A DNA stretch of 64,000 bases from CALDTK01 sp965215115 (GTDB lineage Bacteria; Bacteroidota; Bacteroidia; Chitinophagales; Saprospiraceae), in contig OZ244050.1 of assembly GCA_965215115.1 (NCBI GenBank), positions 2,108,001 to 2,172,000 on the forward strand, read 5' to 3'. Made by a program: the position numbers and the translations under genes. Numbering within the stretch: position 1 is the stretch's first letter; each line of letters starts with the position of its first letter. Under the pieces are notes generated by a model. It worked only from the letters and a program-made list of their open reading frames with translations, ran no database searches and was not told the origin of the DNA. Of this stretch, positions 1 to 8,848 are shown piece after piece.

Positions 1-1341
1 CAGGAGTTTGGCCCGCGCAACATCATTTACCACAACGGGCAGAGCTACGAGATCGACCGGCTCAACATCACCGATGTCGAGGGCCAGCGCGTGAGCGCAA
101 AGGTGGCCCGGACCTCGGGCTACATCTTGATGGGCGACGAGTTCAATCGCGAGACCGACCCGATCAACCCGAACGTCAACCTCAACTCCGGCGGCGGGAC
201 CATCCTCACCAACCTGATCGAGATGCGCGAGACCGGCACCCGGGTGCTCAACCGCATCACGAGCGAAGAGGAGGAGCGCCGGCGCACCGGTTACGTCATC
301 GAGACCTACTTCTCGCTGCCGCAGGGCCGCGCGGGTTGTGATACGATCTACGTCAAGTCGGCCGGAGAGACCTTGCTGGAGATCCTCTACATGCCGACGG
401 CCAACATCGTGCAGGTCAACAAGTCGGAGCGCCGCACCGAACGCGAGCAGTTCTTAATCGACAAGACCTACGGCTACTGGAAGCGCGACACCGACGCCGA
501 CAACGACGACAAGGGCCGCATCATCCCGGTGAGCCTCTACACCTCGATCACCACCAACGCGCTCTACATCCAGCCCACCGCCAAGCTCGGGCTCGAGGAA
601 GATCAGGTGATCACGTTGAAGTACGCTTTCAAGCGTGCTATCGAAGAACGCTACCAAGTCGAAGGCAACGAGATCGGCGTGACACTCATGGGTGACGGCC
701 AGGTGGCCAACATCATGCTCTACGAAAGTTCGGAGGGCAGCCTCGGGGTATTGAGCCAACTGGTGGCCTCGCCGCAGGAGTTCCAGGCACTCGTGCGACG
801 CGCCTACGAGCTGTGCTACTTCGACAAGGGTGAAGACCTCAAGCCAGAACTCGGCCCCGCCACCTACAACGACCTGCTGAGCTACTATAACCAGCGCGAT
901 CACGAGGTGATCGACCGGCACCGCATCAAAGAGCCGCTGGAGGATCTGATGAAAACTACTATCGAGATCGGCGGGCGCGGCACCGTTGGCGATTACGATG
1001 CACAGTACAAACACCTGCTGGCCAACTACGACGAGTCGAGTAGCACGGAGCGGCAATTTCTCGATGGTTTGTACAAACTCGGACTGCGCCTGCCCGACGA
1101 GGCCCAACCGAGCCTGAAAGATGTTGAAGGCCTGTACGTCACGCCCGACTTCCGCTACGACCGGCACGTGTACGTGTTCTGCGACGGTACGCCCCACGAC
1201 CGTGAGGACGTGCGGGCCGACGACCACCGCAAGCGGCGCGCGCTGCGTGACCGTGGCCTGCGCTCCATCATCTATCACTACCGCGACTCCCTTGACGATC
1301 TCGTCAAGGCGAATGCCGATGTCTTTACTTCCGTCAAATGA
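1..1341 (+). CDS. DUF1998-domain (DISARM/MrfA-type helicase-associated) protein, C-terminal part; 5' end outside window
   Basis: The reading frame is open from base 1, so the protein starts upstream of the window; at least 446 residues are visible. The middle has the features I associate with DUF1998: TNAL, then YESSEGSLGVLSQL, then a DLLSYYNQRDHEVIDRH block where family members usually carry a Cys cluster (CLLSYYNQ). Here the cysteines are mostly missing. The last 60 residues (TPDFRYDRHVYVFCDGTPHD, then a D...KRRALRDRGLR stretch) resemble the Vsr/DUF559-like nuclease tail found on such proteins. DUF1998 occurs in DISARM DrmB and in MrfA-type repair helicases. The stop overlaps the next start as ATGA, so it is probably co-translated with the SNF2 gene. 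The exact subfamily cannot be fixed without the N-terminus. Confidence 0.7.
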   Translation, partial: QEFGPRNIIYHNGQSYEIDRLNITDVEGQRVSAKVARTSGYILMGDEFNRETDPINPNVNLNSGGGTILTNLIEMRETGTRVLNRITSEEEERRRTGYVIETYFSLPQGRAGCDTIYVKSAGETLLEILYMPTANIVQVNKSERRTEREQFLIDKTYGYWKRDTDADNDDKGRIIPVSLYTSITTNALYIQPTAKLGLEEDQVITLKYAFKRAIEERYQVEGNEIGVTLMGDGQVANIMLYESSEGSLGVLSQLVASPQEFQALVRRAYELCYFDKGEDLKPELGPATYNDLLSYYNQRDHEVIDRHRIKEPLEDLMKTTIEIGGRGTVGDYDAQYKHLLANYDESSSTERQFLDGLYKLGLRLPDEAQPSLKDVEGLYVTPDFRYDRHVYVFCDGTPHDREDVRADDHRKRRALRDRGLRSIIYHYRDSLDDLVKANADVFTSVK

Positions 1342-4262
1342 TCGACGCCAGAGAGTTCAAGCCCGGCAAACTCGTCCGGCTCCGCCGCCGCGAGTGGATC
1401 GTGCAGCCGACCGAGGACCGGGACGTGTTGCGCATCAAACCGCTCGGCGGCGCCGAGGAGGAGACGACCGGCATCTACCTGCCCTTTGCGTTCGAGAACG
1501 AGCGCATCGAGGAGTATTACTTTCCGCTACCCGAACGCGAGGACTTCGGTGATCTGGCCAGTGCCCGGCTGCTCTACGACGCCGTGCGCCTCGGCTTTCG
1601 CGACGCCTCGGGGCCTTTCCGCTCGATTGCCAAGTTCAACTTTCAACCACGGGCCTACCAGATGGTGCCGCTCATTTTGGCCTTGCGCCAGGAAGGACCG
1701 GTGCGGCTCTTCATCGCTGACGATGTCGGGATCGGCAAGACGATCGAGAGCCTGATGGTGGCTCGGGAGATGCTCGACCGTGGGCTCGTCAAGCGCGTTG
1801 CAGTCGTTTGCCTGCCGCACCTCTGCGAGCAGTGGCAACAGGAGATGCGCGACAAGTTCGGTTTGGAGGCGGTGATCGTGCGCAGCTCCACGGCGGCTAC
1901 GCTCGATCGCAAGACCCCCGGCGACATCAGTGCTTTTGCGCACTATCCCTTCCAGGTCGTGAGCATCGACTACGTCAAGACGGCGAAGCGGATCGACAGT
2001 TTTGTGGCGGATTGCCCGGGGCTAGTAATCGTGGACGAGGTGCACACGGCCTCGGCGAGCCCGGGGGCCGGTCGGCAGCAGCGGCACCATTTGCTGCGAC
2101 AGCTGAGCGAGAAGCCGAACCAGAATCTTTTGCTGCTCTCGGCCACGCCCCACAGCGGCAAGCCGGAGGAGTTCCAATCGTTGCTCGGACTCCTGGCCCC
2201 GGGGTTTGCCTGCATCGAGATCGGTAAAGCGACCGACGCGGAGCGCCGCCGTTTGGCTGCCCACTACGTGCAGCGGCGGCGCAAGGATATCGAGCGTTGG
2301 GAGGGCGATAAGCTCAAGGAGACGAAGCTTACTTTCCCGAAGCGCGATCCTAGAGAGGTGGCCTATCCTATGAGTCCGGAGTACCTACAGCTTCAGTACG
2401 ACGTGATGCGGCTTGCGCAAAAACTCGCGACCAAGGATGAGTCTAAGACGCAGCGTAAGCGGCTCAATTACTGGACGGCGCTGGGCTTGTTGCGTGGGGT
2501 GATGAGTAGTCCGGCGGCGGGGATTACGATGCTGAATAATCGGGCGCGGAAGGTGGCCGAGGATGACGACGACGAGGGCGGCTATGAAAGTGCCGACGGT
2601 GATGGCGAACGTCAAGAATCAGACGCCGCCACCCTACTCGCCGAGGCCAACGACAATCCCGTGATCGAAAACGATTTCGACTGGGGGCGCGACCTGGAGC
2701 CGGAACTCTACGAGACCGAAACCGGCGAGAGCACTACGCTGCGCAAGCACCGCCACGAGTTGTCGAGCCAACTCCAGCACATTCACAAAGAAGGGCTCGA
2801 CCTGAAGGTGAAGGCGCTCGTCACGCTCGTGAAGCAATGGCACAAGGACGGCTTCTCGCCCATCGTCTACTGCCGCTACATCCGCACGGCCGAGTACGTG
2901 GGGCAGGTTTTGGCGAAAGCCTTCCCGAAAAAGGTGGGCATCGCGACCGTCACCAGCAAGGTGCCCGACGAGGAGCGACAGGCGGCCGTCGACAAACTCG
3001 GCGACCACGAGCTGCGCGTGCTGGTGGCCACCGATTGTATGAGCGAGGGCATCAACCTCCAGCGCTACTTCACGGCCATCATCCACTACGATCTGCCGTG
3101 GAACCCGAACCGCCTCGAACAGCGCGAGGGCCGCGTGGATCGCTTCGGCCAGACGGCCCCCGTCGTGCGCACGGCGCTGCTCTACGGCGAGGACAATCCC
3201 ATGGACGGCATCGTGCTCAAGGTGCTGCTCCGTAAGGCGCGCGAGATCAAGCGGGCCATTGGGGTGAGCGTCCCGTTTCCGGAAAACAACCAGAGCATCA
3301 TGGACGCCGTCACGCAGGCGGTGTTGCTGAAGGCGCCACCCTCGCCCGGCGGGATGCAACTCGGCATCTTCGACCAACTGGCCGAGGTCAACGAGAAGGC
3401 GGCCGAGGTGGAGATTGCCTACAGACGCATCGAAGAGGTCGAGGTGGCCACGCGCAGCATCTTCGCGCAATACGCCGTCAAGGCCCAGGATATCGACCAA
3501 GACCTCGCCGACGCCATCCGCCTCATCGGCGACATGGACAGCGTCGAGCAGTTCGTGCTGCGCGCCGTGACGCACCTGGGCGGCAACTACAAGCCGCGCA
3601 AAGGCGGCTACCGCATCGAGCGGGAGGGTATGCCGGTGGGCGTCGATCACCTCTTCGGTGACGGCAAGAACCTCGACGTGAGTTTCGCGACGCCTACCCC
3701 AGAGGGCTTCCGCTACGTGGCGCGCAATCATCCGCTGGTGGACAGCCTCAGCCAGGTGCTTATGTCGGAAGCGATGGCGGAGGCCGATGGTGAGTTGCCG
3801 CTTTCGCAAAACCGCGTCCGCCGCACGGCCGTCGTCCGCACCGCCGCCGTGACGCGCACCACGACGCTGTTGCTGTTGCGCGTGCGCAATGTGATCGAGC
3901 GCACGGATATGAATCGCCAGCAGTTGGTAGCCGAGGAGCTGATGCTCAAAGGCTACCGCGGCACGCCGCCCGACCTGGAGTGGCTGCCCGAGGAGGAGAG
4001 CCTGGCCCTGCTCCAAACCGAGGCCAGCGCCGAGGTGGCCGCCGTCGAGAAGCGCGAGGCCATCGACGATGCACTCAATGATTACACGGCGCTCAAGGAC
4101 GTGCTGAACGGGTTCGGGCGCGAGCAGGCCGAGCGCCTCGTCGAGGCCCACGATCGCTTCCGGGCCGCCGTCAAGGGGCCGCGCCGCTACCAGGTGGTCG
4201 AGCCCATCCTGCCCATGGACCTGATGGGCGTCTACGTCTTCATCCCCGATCGCACGCAGTAA
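1338..4262 (+). CDS. drmD: SNF2-family helicase, DISARM DrmD-like
   Basis: 974-residue SNF2/SF2 ATPase. The Walker A motif is DDVGIGKT at residues 128-135 (the family usually has DEVGLGKT) and the DEAH box is DEVH at 233-236. The C-terminal RecA lobe has ATDCMSEGINLQ and QREGRVDRFGQ (motifs V and VI). DISARM class 1 pairs a SNF2 helicase (DrmD) with a large adenine methylase (DrmMI), as here. It is joined to the upstream DUF1998 gene by ATGA and to the methylase by TAATG, so the three form one transcription and translation unit. Two GTTTT/GNAA mini-hairpin repeats lie inside the reading frame (2907-2921 and 3800-3812) without breaking it. The symbol rests on domain and context, not on a database match. 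Confidence 0.75.
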   Translation: MIDAREFKPGKLVRLRRREWIVQPTEDRDVLRIKPLGGAEEETTGIYLPFAFENERIEEYYFPLPEREDFGDLASARLLYDAVRLGFRDASGPFRSIAKFNFQPRAYQMVPLILALRQEGPVRLFIADDVGIGKTIESLMVAREMLDRGLVKRVAVVCLPHLCEQWQQEMRDKFGLEAVIVRSSTAATLDRKTPGDISAFAHYPFQVVSIDYVKTAKRIDSFVADCPGLVIVDEVHTASASPGAGRQQRHHLLRQLSEKPNQNLLLLSATPHSGKPEEFQSLLGLLAPGFACIEIGKATDAERRRLAAHYVQRRRKDIERWEGDKLKETKLTFPKRDPREVAYPMSPEYLQLQYDVMRLAQKLATKDESKTQRKRLNYWTALGLLRGVMSSPAAGITMLNNRARKVAEDDDDEGGYESADGDGERQESDAATLLAEANDNPVIENDFDWGRDLEPELYETETGESTTLRKHRHELSSQLQHIHKEGLDLKVKALVTLVKQWHKDGFSPIVYCRYIRTAEYVGQVLAKAFPKKVGIATVTSKVPDEERQAAVDKLGDHELRVLVATDCMSEGINLQRYFTAIIHYDLPWNPNRLEQREGRVDRFGQTAPVVRTALLYGEDNPMDGIVLKVLLRKAREIKRAIGVSVPFPENNQSIMDAVTQAVLLKAPPSPGGMQLGIFDQLAEVNEKAAEVEIAYRRIEEVEVATRSIFAQYAVKAQDIDQDLADAIRLIGDMDSVEQFVLRAVTHLGGNYKPRKGGYRIEREGMPVGVDHLFGDGKNLDVSFATPTPEGFRYVARNHPLVDSLSQVLMSEAMAEADGELPLSQNRVRRTAVVRTAAVTRTTTLLLLRVRNVIERTDMNRQQLVAEELMLKGYRGTPPDLEWLPEEESLALLQTEASAEVAAVEKREAIDDALNDYTALKDVLNGFGREQAERLVEAHDRFRAAVKGPRRYQVVEPILPMDLMGVYVFIPDRTQ
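2907..2921 (+). repeat. Mini-hairpin element GGC-GAAA-GCC
   Basis: GTTTT then a perfect 3-bp stem with GAAA loop; inside the SNF2 gene, read VLAKA. Confidence 0.9.
3800..3812 (-). repeat. Mini-hairpin element GC-GAAA-GC
   Basis: Short 2-bp-stem form, inside the SNF2 gene. Confidence 0.7.
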
Positions 4263-7200
4263 TGGCCACGAAGTTCCCGTCCGTCACCCTCCAGGGCAAC
4301 ATCCTCACCTTCGAGGCGCTCGAGAAGATCGCCGCCGGCAAAGACGATGGCGATATGCCGCGGCAGACGGCGCGCGAGTACGGTTTCGCGAGTGAGCAAG
4401 AGCTGCGCAGCGAGATTCAGGGGCAGTGGGCTGTCGCCAAAACCCAGTACACCGCTTTCCAGCAGCAGGTCGAGCGATTAAAGGATTCTGAGCCCGGTAC
4501 CACCAAAACTCGGAGCGGTTGGATGATACCGCTACTCAGTTTGTTGGGCCACGATCTGCGCTACCAGGCCAAGGCGCAAGAGATCGACGGGCGGGCGTAC
4601 GCCATTAGCCACGTGGCTAGTGCGACCGCCGAAACAGGTTTTGGCGAAATCGAAGATTCGCGCAAGCAAAGCCGCAAAACCGACGCCCCGAGCACCAACT
4701 TCCCCGTGCACATCGTCGGCGCCAACCAAAGCCTCGACCGCCGGGGCGAGGGCATGCGCATGAGTCCGCACGCCCTGGTGCAGGAATTTCTCAATCGTCA
4801 CGAGAGCCTCTACGCCATCGTCACCAACGGCAAGTCGCTGCGCCTGCTGCGCGACAGCGCCAACCTCACCAAACTGAGCTACGTCGAGTTTGATTTGACG
4901 CGACTGTTCGGCGAGGACCTCTTCACCGACTTCGCGCTGCTCTATCGCCTGCTGCACATCAGTCGCCTGCCGGAGGAGCCGACTGCCGGGGCGGACAGTA
5001 TCCTGGAGAAGTATCACCAGGAGGCGCTGAAGTCCGGGTCGCGCATCCGGAGCAAACTCAGTGAGGCCGTCGAGCGGGGCATCGTGATGCTGGCCAACGG
5101 GCTGCTCGCCAATGCGGACAACCACGCCCTGCGGCAGTGGGCCGCCGAGCAGCCGGACGCGCCGGCCGCCTACTACGAGGCGCTGCTGAAGCTCATCTAC
5201 CGCCTGCTGTTCGTGATGGTGATCGAGGAGCGCGACCTCATCTTCCCACCGCCCGAGACCCGGGCAGACGATGGGCTAGACGGCCTGCGCGGCCCGCAGC
5301 CGATGGCCCACCGCGACGTGTACTACCAGTTTTACTCGCTGAAGCGCCTGCGTGGCCTGGCCCTCAACCACCGCCTCGCCAACGCGCGCGAGTACGACCT
5401 GTGGGAGAGCTTGCGCAACACCTTCGCGCTGTTTGAGCCCGGGGGTACCGGCGCCAAACTCGGTATTGGCCCGCTGGCAGGGAGTCTGTTCGGGACGCAG
5501 GCGCTGAGCGCCTTGCAGGGCGGGCGCGTCAACAACCGCGTGCTGCTGGAGTGCCTACGGGGCCTTAGCCAGTTTGACAATGGCCAGGGCGGCGTGATGC
5601 CGGTCAACTACGCGAGTCTCGACGTGGAGGAGTTCGGTTCGGTGTACGAGGGCCTGTTGGAGTACGCACCGCACATCGACCCGAAAACGCTGGAGTTCCG
5701 GTTTGTCAAGGGCCAGGACCGCAGCAGCAGCGGTAGCCACTACACGCCTGACGAGTTGGTGCAGCCGCTCATCAAACATAGTCTCGAGCACCTGATCGCG
5801 GATCGGACGGTGGCCCCGGATGCGGCCGAGCCTAAACGCGAGGCCGCGATTCAGCAACTGCTGCAACTCAAGGTGACCGACGTGACCTGCGGCAGCGGCC
5901 ACATCTTGCTAGCGGCAGCGCGACGCATCGGCCTGGAAGTCTCGCGCCTGCGCAGCCAGGAGGAGCAGCCCAATCCCATGGCCATTCGCGAGGGCACCCG
6001 CGACGCCATCCAGCGCTGCATCTACGGGGTCGACCGCAATCCGCTGGCCGTCGAACTTTGCAAGGTGGCGCTCTGGCTGGAGGCGCATGTCCCGGGCCGT
6101 CCGCTCGGCTTTCTCGACCACCGCATCAAGTGCGGCGACGCGATCGTGGGCGTGGGTCACCTCGAAGACTTGCAGAAGGGTATTCCGACGGAGGCTTTCA
6201 AAACGTTCACTTCAGAAGAGAAGTCACTTGGGGCAGCATTACGCAAGCGTAACCAGAAGGAGCGCAAGGACCGGGAAGCTCGGGTCGGGGGAGATTACCA
6301 GACGAATTTGTTAAGCGAGCAATTTAGCGTCAAAGACCGTTTGGCCGCCTTTCGGCAAAACTTCGCCCGTTTTGCCGAGATGCCCGAGCGCACGGTGGCG
6401 GAGATTGAGGAGAAGGAGGCGGCGTACAGGAAGTTGAGCCAGGGCAGTAACTGGTGGTTTATCAAAACCCTGTGTGACGTGCAGATCGCGCAGTTTTTTA
6501 TTCCGAAGACGGATGATAAGCGGGTGGTGACAGACAGTCGGTTTTTTGAGATGATGCGTGGGGCAAGGGATACGCAGGCGGAAGGTGCGGCGGTGTCGGA
6601 GAGCAGTGAGCGACGCTTTTTTCACTGGTTTTTGGAATTTCCGGAGGTGTTTGCGGGGGGGGGCTTTGATTGTGTGTTGGGGAATCCGCCTTTTTTGGGG
6701 GGGCTAAAAATTCCCGACAAAATTGATGAAATTGCACACGAATACTTACAAAGTATGTTTCATGCATCTGGAAGAGCAGATTTAGTCTCCTACTTTTTTC
6801 GCAGGACATACACCCTTATCGGATCTGCTGGTAAAATTAGTCTCTTAGCGACTAATACGATCTCCCAAGGTGACACTCGAATCGCAGGACTTCAGAGCAT
6901 ATTAAAGCTTGGTGGAGTAATTAACTTTGCCATACCCTCAATAGTATGGCCAGGAGCCGCAGAAGTAAGAGTTGCGAGCGTATCACTTTCAACTAAATCC
7001 GGCGCTTCAGCCAAGAAATATATAGGTTCATCAGAAGTCACATTCATTAGCAGCTATCTTGATTCCGCGCCGGAGTTACATCCATACAAGATCAAAAGTA
7101 ACAAAAATGAATCCTTTCAAGGTGACAACGTTGCAGGATTAGGGTTCTCTATTACCCGATCAGAGGTCAAAACTATGATTGAGTCGGATCCGAAAAATGA

Positions 7201-8848
7201 GCAGGTTTTATTTCCATACATCGACGGAGACACTCTCAACAAATCTCCAGAAATGGTGACTGAAAACTACATAATAAGCTTCGGAGAACGTACAGAATCC
7301 GATGCTATTTCGTTTAAAGAGCCGTATAGAAAGTTGATAAAAGATGTTTACCCGGAAAGACAAACAAAAAATGCGAAAAAGTATCCAAGAATGGTATATG
7401 AATGGTGGAAGTTCTGGAATTATCGAAAAGAACTACACCGACAGCTCGATAATCTGGATGAAGTACTGTGTGTTGCGAGAGTGAGCAGAACACTAGCTTT
7501 TGCGGTGGTAAATGCTAAGCAAGTATTCCACGAGAAGCTTGTGGTGATGACTCGTTCGCTTGATGAAACATTTCCTGTATTACAATCAGACTTCCACAAC
7601 TACTGGGCTTGGAAGTATTGTACAACAATGAAAGATGATTTGACATATACTTCTAGCGCGATCTATCAGACATTTCCGTTTCCAGAAGCAAATTTGTTCA
7701 AACTTGTAGAATCTGGCTGCTTTTTTAGGTCTAAGAGACGCGAAGACCTATTGCTTCTAAGTTTAGGTCTGACAAAACTCTACAACCAATTCCACAACGC
7801 CCACCTCACCACCGATTACGACACCCTCTGGTCCGACGGCACCCTCACCATTGCCCCCGCCGAACTCAAAAAGCGCAAGCAGAGCAAGGAGACTTACAAC
7901 CTCTACCGCCACCTCGACAAAACGCCCGGTACGATCTCTATGGGCGAGGCCGTCGAGCGCATCGCCGAGTTGCGGCGCCTCCACAAGGAGATGGACCAGG
8001 CCGTGCTGGCGGCCTACGGCTGGGATAAACCCGGCAGGTACTGGGGTCCGGCCATCCGGCTGCGGCACGACTTCCACGAGGTGGACTACCTGCCCGACAA
8101 CGATAATGTGCGCTACACCATCCACCCGGAGGCCCGGCGGGAGGTGCTCAAGCGGCTGCTGCTGCTCAATCACGAGATCCATGCGGCCGAGGTGCGGGGC
8201 GTGGAGTATGAGGTGGTGCGAGGAGAGAAGATCCGGCAGTTGATGCGCGAACAGGTGGAGGCGCTCTACCCCTATGTTGATCGCCTCCACGAGCGGACGG
8301 TCACCTTCCTCTCCTCGGCCGAGGAGTCTTTTGCCGGCGTGGAGCAGACCTTGGCGAAGAGCTACAAGGGCTACGTCTCCGAGCTGTCGAGTGCGTTGGA
8401 GAATGAGTTGGCCGAGCGGGTGTTCGTGGCTTTTGATGCGGAATTTCAGGGGCGGTACCGCAAGGAGGACGGGACGCGCGAGGCTTACCTAGACGCACAG
8501 GCGGCCATTGATCCGCAGAAACTGGGTAAGTTTACGGGGCTGCTCAAGAAGCGCAGCACGAAATACGAGTTGGGGACGATGGAGTACTTGCTGTCGCTGG
8601 TGTATAAGGAGACCGGCTCGACGCTGCGGTCGAGTGAGTTGCTACAGGACTTTCGGGCGTTTGTGCTGCGCGAAGTTGGGATTGGGGTTTTGGATCGGGG
8701 CTTTTTGGATGAGTTGAAGGGCTATGCTGCTAGGTATCGCAATGAGGCGGTGCATTTGGGGGAGGTGAGTAAGGTTGAGGCGGAGGCTTGTCGGGAGGTG
8801 GTGCTGGGGTTGTTGGGGGTGGTGGCTAATCAGCACTTGTCACGTTAG
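4262..8848 (+). CDS. drmMI: Large N6-adenine DNA methyltransferase, DISARM DrmMI-like / Eco57I-like
   Basis: 1528-residue class I methyltransferase. The SAM-binding motif I is DVTCGSGH at residues 540-547 and the catalytic motif IV is NPPF at 808-811, typical of N6-adenine methylases. The long N-terminal region and the C-terminal half fit the type IIG-like/DrmMI architecture. I saw no PD-(D/E)xK nuclease motif in the N-terminus. In DISARM the methylase marks host DNA. Translation is coupled to the SNF2 gene by TAATG. From about 6700 to 7775, just after motif IV, base composition falls sharply (21 G+C of 60 at 6721-6780, against 40 of 60 at 7981-8040). That is where the target-recognition region should be, and it suggests a swapped specificity domain. 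A GCC/GAAA/GGC mini-hairpin repeat lies at 6347-6361. Confidence 0.8.
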   Translation: MATKFPSVTLQGNILTFEALEKIAAGKDDGDMPRQTAREYGFASEQELRSEIQGQWAVAKTQYTAFQQQVERLKDSEPGTTKTRSGWMIPLLSLLGHDLRYQAKAQEIDGRAYAISHVASATAETGFGEIEDSRKQSRKTDAPSTNFPVHIVGANQSLDRRGEGMRMSPHALVQEFLNRHESLYAIVTNGKSLRLLRDSANLTKLSYVEFDLTRLFGEDLFTDFALLYRLLHISRLPEEPTAGADSILEKYHQEALKSGSRIRSKLSEAVERGIVMLANGLLANADNHALRQWAAEQPDAPAAYYEALLKLIYRLLFVMVIEERDLIFPPPETRADDGLDGLRGPQPMAHRDVYYQFYSLKRLRGLALNHRLANAREYDLWESLRNTFALFEPGGTGAKLGIGPLAGSLFGTQALSALQGGRVNNRVLLECLRGLSQFDNGQGGVMPVNYASLDVEEFGSVYEGLLEYAPHIDPKTLEFRFVKGQDRSSSGSHYTPDELVQPLIKHSLEHLIADRTVAPDAAEPKREAAIQQLLQLKVTDVTCGSGHILLAAARRIGLEVSRLRSQEEQPNPMAIREGTRDAIQRCIYGVDRNPLAVELCKVALWLEAHVPGRPLGFLDHRIKCGDAIVGVGHLEDLQKGIPTEAFKTFTSEEKSLGAALRKRNQKERKDREARVGGDYQTNLLSEQFSVKDRLAAFRQNFARFAEMPERTVAEIEEKEAAYRKLSQGSNWWFIKTLCDVQIAQFFIPKTDDKRVVTDSRFFEMMRGARDTQAEGAAVSESSERRFFHWFLEFPEVFAGGGFDCVLGNPPFLGGLKIPDKIDEIAHEYLQSMFHASGRADLVSYFFRRTYTLIGSAGKISLLATNTISQGDTRIAGLQSILKLGGVINFAIPSIVWPGAAEVRVASVSLSTKSGASAKKYIGSSEVTFISSYLDSAPELHPYKIKSNKNESFQGDNVAGLGFSITRSEVKTMIESDPKNEQVLFPYIDGDTLNKSPEMVTENYIISFGERTESDAISFKEPYRKLIKDVYPERQTKNAKKYPRMVYEWWKFWNYRKELHRQLDNLDEVLCVARVSRTLAFAVVNAKQVFHEKLVVMTRSLDETFPVLQSDFHNYWAWKYCTTMKDDLTYTSSAIYQTFPFPEANLFKLVESGCFFRSKRREDLLLLSLGLTKLYNQFHNAHLTTDYDTLWSDGTLTIAPAELKKRKQSKETYNLYRHLDKTPGTISMGEAVERIAELRRLHKEMDQAVLAAYGWDKPGRYWGPAIRLRHDFHEVDYLPDNDNVRYTIHPEARREVLKRLLLLNHEIHAAEVRGVEYEVVRGEKIRQLMREQVEALYPYVDRLHERTVTFLSSAEESFAGVEQTLAKSYKGYVSELSSALENELAERVFVAFDAEFQGRYRKEDGTREAYLDAQAAIDPQKLGKFTGLLKKRSTKYELGTMEYLLSLVYKETGSTLRSSELLQDFRAFVLREVGIGVLDRGFLDELKGYAARYRNEAVHLGEVSKVEAEACREVVLGLLGVVANQHLSR
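6347..6361 (-). repeat. Mini-hairpin element GCC-GAAA-GGC
   Basis: Swapped (compensated) stem, inside the methylase gene, read FRQN. Confidence 0.85.

Noticed and set aside
2634..4151. 505-codon minus-strand frame opposite the SNF2 gene
   Set aside because: The plus strand has clear helicase motifs; the minus frame is a shadow rich in His/Leu/Val.
4638..4650. Possible extra mini-hairpin (GTTTTGGCGAAAT)
   Set aside because: The flanks do not form a complementary stem, so I did not count it.
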